DNA of 13,579 nt, taken from DATKYV01 sp035528275. Its GTDB lineage: Bacteria > Acidobacteriota > Terriglobia > UBA7540. Under the pieces are notes generated by a model that worked only from the letters and a program-made list of their open reading frames with translations, was not told the DNA's origin and searched no databases. The stretch lies in contig DATKYV010000195.1 in NCBI GenBank assembly GCA_035528275.1, positions 1 to 13,579 on the forward strand, in the 5' to 3' direction. Made by a program: the position numbers and the translations under genes. Shown here in pieces: positions 1 to 6,878 of this stretch (position 1 is the first letter of the stretch; the number at the start of each line of letters is the position of its first letter).

Positions 1-1
1 C

Positions 2-52
2 GCCGATCAGAGGATGTACTATCAGAAGCTTCGCAATTCTCCCGTGGCCTGA
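2..52 (+). CDS. C-terminal tail of an upstream gene (partial)
   Basis: The frame beginning at position 2 reads ADQRMYYQKLRNSPVA and then a TGA stop at 50-52. I prefer it to the two other open frames because its composition (acidic, basic and aromatic residues mixed) looks more like a real protein end, and because its stop is followed by a non-coding stretch. Only 16 residues are visible, so no family can be named. The frame starting at 1 also stays open for about 100 bases and cannot be fully excluded. Confidence 0.42.
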   Translation, partial: ADQRMYYQKLRNSPVA

Positions 53-288
53 CGCCGGGTGATGGAGATAACGGCGGGCACTGAAGACACTGAAGACCAA
101 GTTAAGTGCCGCCATGCATCTCGCCGAATGACCAGTAAAATCGTGGCCCCGTTCAGGATGACCGCTCACGCCTCACCCGCCCGTTCTGTCTCCCGCATTG
201 CCTGAGGCCGCCGACTCCTTGCGGCATTGTTGACGGAGCCAACGCTTTTCGTTGTCTCGCCTCTTTGAATTCGCAGACGACCTTCCGT
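53..288. other. Intergenic stretch upstream of the uvrA promoter
   Basis: I see no convincing gene here. The stretch contains a perfect tandem duplication of the 9-mer CACTGAAGA at 79-87 and 88-96. It also has a 5-bp inverted repeat, CGCCG (53-57) with CGGCG (72-76), but no following T-run, so it is not a credible terminator. The - strand reading frame across 173-511 has low-complexity composition and no family resemblance. Confidence 0.4.
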
Positions 289-318
289 TTGATTCTTCGC
301 TCCCCTGCGGCCTATAAT
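289..318 (+). promoter_or_regulatory. Sigma-70-type promoter of the uvrA unit
   Basis: A perfect -10 hexamer TATAAT lies at 313-318. TTGATT at 289-294 serves as the -35 with an 18-bp spacer, matching four of six consensus bases. Transcription would start near 325, leaving a leader of about 95 bases before the TTG start of uvrA. No LexA/SOS box was recognised, but the LexA motif of this organism is unknown. Confidence 0.68.
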
Positions 319-407
319 AGAGAGTTTGCGCGTCCTCGTTCGGGGCCCTCTGTGGGCTGCCGGCTCGCGCGGGGATGCTCCCTTCAGGGCTTTCTTCAGT
401 CCAACCC

Positions 408-414
408 GAGGAGG
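408..414 (+). promoter_or_regulatory. Shine-Dalgarno sequence deciding the uvrA start
   Basis: GAGGAGG at 408-414 sits 5 bases before the TTG codon at 420. The more upstream ATG at 375 has only GGGG directly against it and no properly spaced ribosome binding site. This favours TTG at 420 as the start. The next gene shows the same arrangement (AGGGAGG, 5 bases, TTG). Confidence 0.6.
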
Positions 415-419
415 CGCGG

Positions 420-3419
420 TTGCCCAAGGACGAAGGCCATGATGCCCCGAACGGCGCGGTTTCAGTGGGGCTAACGACCGCCCCTTCCCGGTCGTCCTCT
501 GCGGTTGCCAACGACGACGCCGTCGTGGTGCGCGGGGCCCGGGTTCACAATCTGAAGTCCCTCGATTGCGAAATCCCTCACAACAAACTGACGGTTGTCA
601 CCGGCGTTTCCGGCTCCGGCAAATCCAGCCTGGCGTTTGACACGGTCTACGCGGAAGGCCAGCGGCGGTACATCGAATCGCTCTCCGCCTATGCTCGCCA
701 GTTTCTGGAGCGCATGGAGAAGCCCGACGTGGACGAAGTGGAGGGCATCGCGCCCTCGGTGGCCATCCGCCAGAAGAATTCGACGCGCAACCCGCGTTCG
801 ACCGTGGCGACGGCGACCGAAATCTACGACTATCTCCGGCTGCTCTATGCCCGCGTGGGTGTGACCGTCTGCCCGCAGTGCGGCCAGGTGGTGACCAAGG
901 ACCACGTGGATGGAATCGCCGACCGCGTGCTGGGGCTTGAGCCCGGCCGTCGGTTCTACGTCCTCTTTCAGATCAATCCGGGCGCGGCGGCGAGCGAGGA
1001 TAACGAGGGAATTGGGCGACGGAAGCGCAATGCGACCGGCCGGGGTAGGGGAGCGCTTCGCGCTCCCGTCTCGCTCGCGGGCGGGAGGGCTGAGCCCTCC
1101 CCTACCGCATCGAAGCTGGCCAGTGAGGCGTTGAAGCCCCGGCTCTTCTCCCTTCGCCAGCACGGGTTCAACCGTCTGTACCAAGATGGACGCGTTTTCG
1201 AGTTTTCAACGCCCGAATCGCTTTTGGAGATTGATTTTGCCAGGCCCGTCTACGTCCTCGTGGACCGCCTGGCGGTTGGCCCTGAAATCCGGCAGCGGCT
1301 TATCGATTCGGTCGAGCTGTGCTACCGCGAGACAGGCGAGGCGATTCTGGAGTTTGTCTCCCCTGACGCGGCGCCGGCTGCGGAGCGGCTGACGTTCAAC
1401 GAGCGCTTCGAGTGCAAACGGTGCGCCAGGGTTTTTCAAGACCCCGAGCCGCGCCTCTTTTCCTTCAACAATCCTTACGGCGCCTGCCCGCGCTGCCAGG
1501 GATTCGGCAACACTATCGACTTTGACCTGGACCTGGTGATTCCCGACAAAGGCAAAACACTGGCCGGCGGAGTCATTGAGCCGTGGACCAAGCCGCGTTA
1601 CCGCACCTATGCCAACGAGATGAAAAGGCTGGCGCAGACGCGCGGCATTCCGCTGGACGTTCCGTATTACCGCTTGACGCCCGAGCAGCGCCAGTGGGTG
1701 ATTCAGGGCGACGACGAGTTCAACGGCGTGCGGGGATTCTTCAAGTATTTGGAGCGGAAGAAATACAAGCTCCACGTGCGCGTCTTCCTCAGCCGCTTTC
1801 GCGGCTACGCGCTTTGCCCGGAGTGCCAGGGGAGGCGCTTGCGCCGTGAGGCGCAATACGTCCTGATCGAGGGCAAGAGCATCACCGACGTCTGCCGGAT
1901 GTCCATCCGCGAGGCGTACACCTTCTTCAACGAGATTCGCTTCTCGCCTTTCCAGGCGGCGGTGGCGAAAACAGTTCTGGAAGAGATTCGTTCCCGGCTG
2001 AAGTACCTCTACAAGGTGGGACTGGAATACCTGACGCTCGACCGCCTGTCCTCGACGCTTTCCGGCGGCGAATCGCAACGCATCCAGCTCGCCACGTCGC
2101 TGGGCTCGAATCTGGTGGGAGCGCTCTACGTGCTGGACGAGCCGTCGATCGGTCTCCACGCCCGCGACACCGGCCGGCTGATCGAGATTCTGAAAAACCT
2201 GCGCGACCTCGGAAACACCATCCTGGTGGTGGAGCACGACCCGGAGATGATCCGCCAGGCGGACAAGATCCTGGACCTCGGCCCGGGGGCGGGGGAAAAC
2301 GGCGGGCGCATGATTCACGCCGGAGATTTTCAGAGCCTCGTGGCCAACCCGCATTCGCTGACCGGGCGGTATCTTTCCGGCGAGCTCGCCATTCCGGTGC
2401 CGGCCGAGCGCCGGCCGCCCGGGAAAGCCCGCCTGAAAATCCTCGGAGCCCGCCAGCACAACCTGAAGTCCATTGATGTGGAAATCCCGCTCGGCCTCTT
2501 GGTGTGCATCACGGGGGTTTCGGGATCCGGAAAATCCACCCTGGTTCACGACGTGCTCTACAACGCGGTGTTGTCGCGTCGCGGCGTGGCGGCGCCGCGC
2601 GCCGAATACGACCGGATCGAGGGCGACAATCTGCTGGCCAACGTGGTGCTCGTCGACCAATCGCCGCTCGGCCGGACGCCGCGCTCGAATCCCATCACTT
2701 ACATCAAGGCGTTCGACGCCGTGCGCGAGCTTTTCGCCGCCACCCCGGAGGCCCGCAAGCGAGGCTACACGCCCGGAAATTTCTCGTTCAACATTCCCGG
2801 CGGGCGCTGCGAGACCTGCCAGGGCGACGGCACGGTGACGGTCGAGATGCAGTTCCTCGCCGACGTCGAGCTTGTGTGCGAGGAGTGCCGCGGCCGGCGC
2901 TTCAAGTCGAGCCTGCTGGAGATCCGGTACAAGGGGAAGAATATTCACGACGTCCTGCAGATGACCGTCAAGGAGGCGCTGGCCTTTTTCTCGAGCCTGC
3001 CGAAGGTGACAAGTAAGATCCGCATTCTCGACGAGGTTGGCCTGGGGTATCTGCGCCTGGGGCAGTCGGCGACAACCCTTTCGGGCGGCGAGGCGCAGCG
3101 CGTCCGGTTGGCCGCTCACTTGGCGCAGCGGACCAGCGAGAATACCCTTTTCATCTTCGATGAGCCCACGACCGGTCTGCATTATGACGACATCAACAAG
3201 CTTCTGGCGGCGTTCCGCAAGCTGATCGAGGCGGGCGCGAGCGTGCTGATCATCGAGCACAACTTCGAGGTGCTGAAAACCGCCGATTGGATCATCGACC
3301 TGGGGCCCGAGGGCGGCGACGACGGCGGCTTTGTCGTAGCCGCCGGCAGGCCCGAGGAAATCATGAAGAATTCTCATTCCCACACCGGGAAGTTCCTGGC
3401 ACGGTATCTAACCCGTTAG
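420..3419 (+). CDS. uvrA: UvrABC system protein A (excision repair ATPase)
   Basis: UvrA is the DNA-damage recognition ATPase of nucleotide excision repair. It acts as a dimer in the cytoplasm and loads UvrB onto lesions. With the TTG start the protein has 999 residues. Both ABC modules are intact: Walker A GVSGSGKSS at about 62 and GVSGSGKST at about 699; signatures LSGGESQR (about 547) and LSGGEAQR; Walker B segments VLDEPSIGLH and IFDEPTTGLH. Two zinc modules are visible: C332/C335-C356/C359 and C797/C800-C820/C823. The protein is roughly 60 residues longer than E. coli UvrA. The excess comes from an N-terminal extension of about 35 residues before the usual VVRGARVHNLKSL opening, and from about 40 extra residues between VLFQI and HGFNRLYQDG. 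Of these, residues 209-229 are encoded by a nested palindrome. An ATG at 375 in the same frame is the alternative start. First gene of a five-gene unit. Confidence 0.96.
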   Translation: MPKDEGHDAPNGAVSVGLTTAPSRSSSAVANDDAVVVRGARVHNLKSLDCEIPHNKLTVVTGVSGSGKSSLAFDTVYAEGQRRYIESLSAYARQFLERMEKPDVDEVEGIAPSVAIRQKNSTRNPRSTVATATEIYDYLRLLYARVGVTVCPQCGQVVTKDHVDGIADRVLGLEPGRRFYVLFQINPGAAASEDNEGIGRRKRNATGRGRGALRAPVSLAGGRAEPSPTASKLASEALKPRLFSLRQHGFNRLYQDGRVFEFSTPESLLEIDFARPVYVLVDRLAVGPEIRQRLIDSVELCYRETGEAILEFVSPDAAPAAERLTFNERFECKRCARVFQDPEPRLFSFNNPYGACPRCQGFGNTIDFDLDLVIPDKGKTLAGGVIEPWTKPRYRTYANEMKRLAQTRGIPLDVPYYRLTPEQRQWVIQGDDEFNGVRGFFKYLERKKYKLHVRVFLSRFRGYALCPECQGRRLRREAQYVLIEGKSITDVCRMSIREAYTFFNEIRFSPFQAAVAKTVLEEIRSRLKYLYKVGLEYLTLDRLSSTLSGGESQRIQLATSLGSNLVGALYVLDEPSIGLHARDTGRLIEILKNLRDLGNTILVVEHDPEMIRQADKILDLGPGAGENGGRMIHAGDFQSLVANPHSLTGRYLSGELAIPVPAERRPPGKARLKILGARQHNLKSIDVEIPLGLLVCITGVSGSGKSTLVHDVLYNAVLSRRGVAAPRAEYDRIEGDNLLANVVLVDQSPLGRTPRSNPITYIKAFDAVRELFAATPEARKRGYTPGNFSFNIPGGRCETCQGDGTVTVEMQFLADVELVCEECRGRRFKSSLLEIRYKGKNIHDVLQMTVKEALAFFSSLPKVTSKIRILDEVGLGYLRLGQSATTLSGGEAQRVRLAAHLAQRTSENTLFIFDEPTTGLHYDDINKLLAAFRKLIEAGASVLIIEHNFEVLKTADWIIDLGPEGGDDGGFVVAAGRPEEIMKNSHSHTGKFLARYLTR
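1044..1106. repeat. 63-bp nested palindromic (REP/MITE-like) element inside uvrA
   Basis: The outer arms GGTAGGGGAG (1044-1053) and CTCCCCTACC (1097-1106) are perfect inverted repeats. Each arm contains its own hairpin. The left one is GGGAGCGC-TTC-GCGCTCCC (1049-1067). The right one is GGGAGGGC-TGA-GCCCTCCC (1083-1101). Both have 8-bp stems and 3-base loops, and all boundaries are symmetric about position 1075. Compared as reverse complements, the two arms differ at one stem pair, C-G versus G-C, so pairing is preserved. The length of 63 is a multiple of three and the element starts on a codon boundary, encoding 21 residues (GRGALRAPVSLAGGRAEPSPT). No target-site duplication was seen, and no second copy lies in the window. 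Confidence 0.85.
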
Positions 3420-3424
3420 GGAGG
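3418..3424 (+). promoter_or_regulatory. Shine-Dalgarno of the TPR gene, overlapping the uvrA stop
   Basis: AGGGAGG at 3418-3424 overlaps the TAG stop of uvrA (3417-3419). It is 2 bases from GTG 3427 and 5 bases from TTG 3430, so TTG 3430 is the better-spaced start. The overlap suggests translational coupling to uvrA. Confidence 0.6.
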
Positions 3425-3429
3425 CCGTG

Positions 3430-4770
3430 TTGATTCGAACCGAAATAAATCTTGGGAACTCTCGCACCGCACGCCGCAGGCGTCTGCCCGCGGCTTTGAA
3501 CCTCGTGGTGTGTCTGCTGCTTTTTTCTCCCTGGCTTCTCGCCCAACGGCCCAAGACCCCGCCTGCCGCACCCGCGGCGGACCTCCCCGCGTTGCTGGCC
3601 ACGGCAAAGGACGCACTGAAGCGCAACGATTTCCCCGCGGCGATCAAGGCGCTGTCGGTTGTCGTCGAAAAAGAGCCGGAGATGGTGGCGGCGTGGTTCA
3701 ACCTCGCGTACGCCTACGGCGGCATGGGCCGCAACGATGAGGCGGTGAAAGCCTACGAGCAAACGCTCGAAATCCAGCCCGACCTTTTCGAAGCCCGCCT
3801 GAACCTAGGGATTCTCCTGATTCAGGAAAAGAAGGCCGATGCGGCGCTCGAGCACCTTTCCAAAGCGGTGGAGCTGAAGCCGGAGCACGCGCGCAGTCAC
3901 CTTTACTACGGCCGGGCGCTCCAAATGGCCGGGCAGGCTGAGGCGGCGGAGAAGCAGTTCGGCGAGGTGCTGCGGCTGGACCCGCAGTCGGCGATCGCCC
4001 ACTTCGATCTGGCGCAGCTTTTCTATTCAGAAAAAAACTACACCGCCGCCGTGGAGCATTTTCGCAGGGCCCACGAAATCGATCCCAAGCTCGCTCAAGC
4101 ACAGCTCGGGACCGGCTTGGCTCTGGAAGGAATGGGTCAAATTGCGGAAGCCGCGCACGAACTGGATCAGTACCTGGTTGCCATGCCCGATGATATCGAG
4201 ACCCGCTTCCACCTGGCCCGGCTCTATCTGCAGATGGAGAATTACGAGCAAGCGCTTCAGAACTTGGAGAAGGTCTACGCCGTCAATCCCGAGCGGCCGG
4301 GTTTGGCGGCGGCGCTGGGCGACGCCAACACCTCGTTGAAGAAGTTCCCTGAGTCCGAGAAGTTTTACCGCCAGGCGGTGCTCGCCACTCCGAATGAGCC
4401 GGACTTGCATCGCGCTTTGGGCCAGACCCTGCTCGATCAGCAGAAATTCACCGAGGCGGAGTCCGAGTTTCGCGCCTGTCTTCGCTTGGACCCCAAGAAC
4501 CTCGACGCTTTCAAGGGGCTGGCGTCCAGTCTCTATCTTCAAAAGCGTTACCCGGAAGCCCTGCCTCTCTTCGAAGGTCTCTCCAAAGCCGCCGACGCTC
4601 CCCCGGGAGTTTTTTTCGTTCTGGCCACCTGTTACGATCATCTCCAGGCCCAGCCTCAAGCCCTCGAAGCCTACGAGCGTTTTCTGCAACTCTCCAACAA
4701 TCGGAGTCCGGATCAGGAATGGCAGGCGCGTCAGCGGGCGAAACTCCTGCGTCGAGAATTGCGAAAGTAG
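3430..4770 (+). CDS. Secreted tetratricopeptide repeat protein (11 TPRs)
   Basis: This protein of about 446 residues has an N-terminal export signal: a basic stretch (RTARRRRLP), then a hydrophobic core ending near LLFSPWLLAQ. Eleven consecutive TPR units of about 34 residues follow and fill nearly the whole mature protein. Examples are the units beginning VAAWFNLAYAYGGMG, FEARLNLGILLIQEK and IETRFHLARLYLQME, each closing with a pattern like ALEHLSKAVELKPE. TPR arrays are protein-binding scaffolds. No catalytic domain is present, so a periplasmic or outer-membrane-associated assembly role is only an inference. It starts about 10 bases after uvrA stops and is probably co-transcribed. GTG at 3427 is an alternative start. 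The partner protein cannot be told from sequence. Confidence 0.9.
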   Translation: MIRTEINLGNSRTARRRRLPAALNLVVCLLLFSPWLLAQRPKTPPAAPAADLPALLATAKDALKRNDFPAAIKALSVVVEKEPEMVAAWFNLAYAYGGMGRNDEAVKAYEQTLEIQPDLFEARLNLGILLIQEKKADAALEHLSKAVELKPEHARSHLYYGRALQMAGQAEAAEKQFGEVLRLDPQSAIAHFDLAQLFYSEKNYTAAVEHFRRAHEIDPKLAQAQLGTGLALEGMGQIAEAAHELDQYLVAMPDDIETRFHLARLYLQMENYEQALQNLEKVYAVNPERPGLAAALGDANTSLKKFPESEKFYRQAVLATPNEPDLHRALGQTLLDQQKFTEAESEFRACLRLDPKNLDAFKGLASSLYLQKRYPEALPLFEGLSKAADAPPGVFFVLATCYDHLQAQPQALEAYERFLQLSNNRSPDQEWQARQRAKLLRRELRK

Positions 4771-4771
4771 C

Positions 4772-4777
4772 TATAAT
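4772..4777 (+). promoter_or_regulatory. Possible internal -10 element for a leaderless transcript
   Basis: A perfect TATAAT lies directly after the TPR stop codon. The A of the ATG at 4785 is 8 bases beyond its last base, where transcription would be expected to begin, so the mRNA could start at the start codon. There is no recognisable -35 at the proper distance and no Shine-Dalgarno before 4785. The hexamer could be chance. Confidence 0.35.
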
Positions 4778-4784
4778 TGATGTG

Positions 4785-5336
4785 ATGGCGTTTCGCTTTC
4801 CGATGGTCGCATTCCTCCTGCTGGCGACGGGTCTGGACGGGCTCTGGGGGTTCGCCTCGCCGCCTCCGCGCCAAGACAACGAACAGAAGCTCCAGGCCCG
4901 CATCGAGCGCGAGCGAAATCCCGTGAAGAAGGCGAAACTCAAAGTCCGTCTGGGGCGGGTGAAGCTCTTTCAGGCCATCGATGCGTATGACCGGGGAGAC
5001 CGCGGCCAATGTCAGCAATTGTTGGGCGCCTACCTTGAGGTGATGAAGAGCGCCTGGACGGACCTGCAGGGGTCAGGCCGGCAAGCCTGGCGAAAGCCGG
5101 ACGGCTTCAAACAACTGGATATCGGGCTTCGCGAAAATGCCCGCTTTCTGCAAGACCTCATGCACCGAGTCCCCTTTGAGGAGCGCGGACCCGTGGAGAA
5201 GGTGTTTCAGGAAGCGGAAAAACTCCGGGCCGCGGTGCTCGAAGCTCTCTTTCCTTCCGAACGCCCCCGGAATAGGCACAAGAATTTCGTCGGAGAATTC
5301 GGCGCACAGATTCTGAACGGAGCGGTCTTGGGATGA
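4785..5336 (+). CDS. Small secreted protein of unknown function (first of a tandem pair)
   Basis: I do not recognise a named family. The 183-residue product begins with a signal peptide (MAFRFPMVAFLLLATGLDG, then GFASPPPRQ). A helical, charged domain follows, with segments RERNPVKKAKLKVRLGRVKLFQAIDAY, QLLGAYLEVMKSAW and VFQEAEKLRAAVLEALF. The next protein has the same order of features: a charged E-x-(N/D)-P-x-(K/R)-(K/R) segment, then L-L-G-x-Y-x-x-V, then a C-terminal helix. The two are therefore probably diverged duplicates. ATG 4785 is chosen because it places the hydrophobic segment at the N-terminus. An earlier ATG at 4719 would lie inside the TPR gene and add a non-signal-like leader. 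No ribosome binding site is apparent. It ends in an ATGA overlap with the next gene. Confidence 0.8.
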   Translation: MAFRFPMVAFLLLATGLDGLWGFASPPPRQDNEQKLQARIERERNPVKKAKLKVRLGRVKLFQAIDAYDRGDRGQCQQLLGAYLEVMKSAWTDLQGSGRQAWRKPDGFKQLDIGLRENARFLQDLMHRVPFEERGPVEKVFQEAEKLRAAVLEALFPSERPRNRHKNFVGEFGAQILNGAVLG

Positions 5337-5983
5337 TTTCCTGGACCAGGGCGAAACGCGGCGTGCTGGGCTTGCTTCTTCTGCCGGCGCTTCTGTTTTC
5401 CGCGCAGAAGGGGGAAATCCTCAGGGAATCGGAGCAGGACAAGCTTCGCGAGGAACAAGACCCGGCGCGGCGGATGGAGATTTATCTCGACATCGCCGAG
5501 GACCGGCTTGCCACCTTTGAGTCCTATCGAATGAAGCCTCCCGATCCGAAGTACGAAATCGGCGGGTTCCTCGATGATTTGTTGGGGGAATATATCGGGG
5601 TTTACGACGAGCTGAAGAACTGGATCGAGTACGAATACCACCGCGACGGCGACATGCGCCCCGGCCTGCGCGGGTTGCTGGAGCGCGCCCCGCAGCAGTT
5701 GTTGAGGTTGCGCAGCATCCAGCAATCTCCGGATCCCTACGCCTCGAGCTACGAGCTTTCTCTCCAGGACGCCATCGACCAGGTTAACGACACTCTCGAC
5801 GGCGCCACGCGCGCCCTGGCTGATCAGGAGAAGAAGTTCCCGGAGATCAAGCAGGAAAAGAAGGAAACCGTGCGCCTCGCCAAGCAGCGCGCCAAAGAGG
5901 AAGCGAAACGGACGAAGGAAGAAGAAAAGCTGCGAAAACAGCAGGGAAAGCGGCGCGTTCCCGGTGACACAGGCGACAATTGA
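5333..5983 (+). CDS. Small secreted coiled-coil protein of unknown function (second of a tandem pair)
   Basis: This 216-residue protein starts at the ATG of an ATGA overlap with the previous stop, a classic translational-coupling arrangement. It has a signal peptide (basic TRAKRG, then LGLLLLPALLFSAQ). A helical domain follows, containing REEQDPARRMEIYLDIAEDR and DDLLGEYIGVYDELKNW, which parallels the previous protein. The last 50 residues or so are extremely rich in lysine, glutamate and arginine (KKETVRLAKQRAKEEAKR), predicting a long charged helix or coiled coil that the first paralog lacks. No catalytic motif or lipobox cysteine is seen. The function is unknown, and export is inferred from the signal only. 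Confidence 0.83.
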   Translation: MISWTRAKRGVLGLLLLPALLFSAQKGEILRESEQDKLREEQDPARRMEIYLDIAEDRLATFESYRMKPPDPKYEIGGFLDDLLGEYIGVYDELKNWIEYEYHRDGDMRPGLRGLLERAPQQLLRLRSIQQSPDPYASSYELSLQDAIDQVNDTLDGATRALADQEKKFPEIKQEKKETVRLAKQRAKEEAKRTKEEEKLRKQQGKRRVPGDTGDN

Positions 5984-6738
5984 GAGATCTCTTGAGCACG
6001 GACCTGCATAGGTCTCAAACTGAGCAGCTCCTTCTTCCCCTGCGCCCCGGCACGAACCTCGCCGGGGTCTTTGAGCGGGTCTTCCGCCGGCTCGATCTCC
6101 GGCGGCCGCCGCCGGGATTTGGCGTGGAGTTCCGTCCCTATGCCGGGATGCGGAGCAGCATCCGGCTGAGGGACAGTCTGGCCCGGGTTCATATCTCCGA
6201 TCTTCTCTCGGACGCGCCGCCGCTCGTGCTCGAGGCGTTGGCGGAAATCCTGCTGTGCAACGTCTACCGCCGCCGTCCTTCGCGCGAGGCCCGGGAATGT
6301 TATCTGGCTTACGTGCTCAGCCCCCCCATCCGCCGGAAAACGGAAGCGACCCGACGCAAGCGAGGTCGCAAGCGGTTGCTGGAGGCGCGCGGGTGGCACT
6401 TCGACCTGGCGGAGATCCTCGAGGGGTTGAAGCGGCGGTTTTTTCGAAGCGAGCTTCCACGGTTGCGCGTGGGCTGGACTTCGCGGCGTTCGCGGACGAT
6501 TCTCGGCCACTACGATTCCGCGCACCGGACCATTTCCATCAGCCGGTGGCTGGATTCGCCGCGCGTGCCGCGCTACCTGGTGGAATATCTGGTATTCCAT
6601 GAAATGCTTCACGCAGTTTACCCGGTGGAGCGGGACGGCCACCGGCGCGTTGTTCATTCGCGCCCGTTCCACGCCGCGGAGAAGAAATTTCCCAAGTACG
6701 ACCAGGCGCGTCGCAAACTGAAACTGATCTGTCCGTAG
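5980..6738 (+). CDS. SprT-like zinc metallopeptidase
   Basis: The 252-residue protein carries a gluzincin-type motif H207-E208-M-L-H211, with a downstream H226 in the pattern HSRPF. This HExxH...HxxxF arrangement resembles SprT/SPRTN proteins (HEMIHA...HGPEF). Two histidines plus the later histidine would bind zinc and E208 would be the catalytic base. The preceding strand LGHYDSAHRTISISRWL matches the family pattern before the active-site helix. The N-terminal 150 residues are arginine-rich and have no domain I can name. No signal peptide is visible, unlike the three genes before it, so a cytoplasmic location is inferred. The start is TTG at 5980 in a 4-base TTGA overlap with the previous stop; TTG 5992 is a second option. 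SprT-type proteases in eukaryotes degrade DNA-protein crosslinks, but the role of the bacterial versions is largely unsettled. Confidence 0.82.
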   Translation: MRDLLSTDLHRSQTEQLLLPLRPGTNLAGVFERVFRRLDLRRPPPGFGVEFRPYAGMRSSIRLRDSLARVHISDLLSDAPPLVLEALAEILLCNVYRRRPSREARECYLAYVLSPPIRRKTEATRRKRGRKRLLEARGWHFDLAEILEGLKRRFFRSELPRLRVGWTSRRSRTILGHYDSAHRTISISRWLDSPRVPRYLVEYLVFHEMLHAVYPVERDGHRRVVHSRPFHAAEKKFPKYDQARRKLKLICP

Positions 6739-6766
6739 CGTGCCGGCCAAATCCCCCCGCAGCGCC

Positions 6767-6795
6767 TTGAATCGAGCCGGGAAGAAAACGATAAT
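6767..6795 (+). promoter_or_regulatory. Sigma-70-type promoter of the GH97 gene
   Basis: TTGAAT (6767-6772) and GATAAT (6790-6795) are separated by exactly 17 bp, matching four and five of six consensus bases. Transcription would start near 6803, giving a leader of about 75 bases before ATG 6879. This promoter separates the GH97 gene from the uvrA unit. No operator palindrome was recognised. Confidence 0.62.
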
Positions 6796-6864
6796 GGAAG
6801 CTGTGCCGCCGCAGCGTGTTCACATCTCTCCAGCGATTGAGTTTGCGCCGCATCACATCTCAAC

Positions 6865-6870
6865 AGGAGG
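6865..6870 (+). promoter_or_regulatory. Shine-Dalgarno fixing the GH97 start
   Basis: AGGAGG at 6865-6870 is 8 bases ahead of ATG 6879. This rules against the upstream in-frame start at 6816, which would also put 21 residues before the signal peptide. Confidence 0.75.
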
Positions 6871-6878
6871 AGCAGGGA

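Noticed and set aside
79..96. Tandem CACTGAAGA duplication as a possible operator or repeat array
   Set aside because: Only two units, not palindromic, and about 190 bp from the nearest promoter. It is noted but not claimed as functional.
1206..3383. 725-codon open frame on the - strand opposite uvrA
   Set aside because: It is a codon-bias shadow of uvrA. The translation has no recognisable domain and is full of His, Arg and Leu runs, while the + strand has every UvrA motif.
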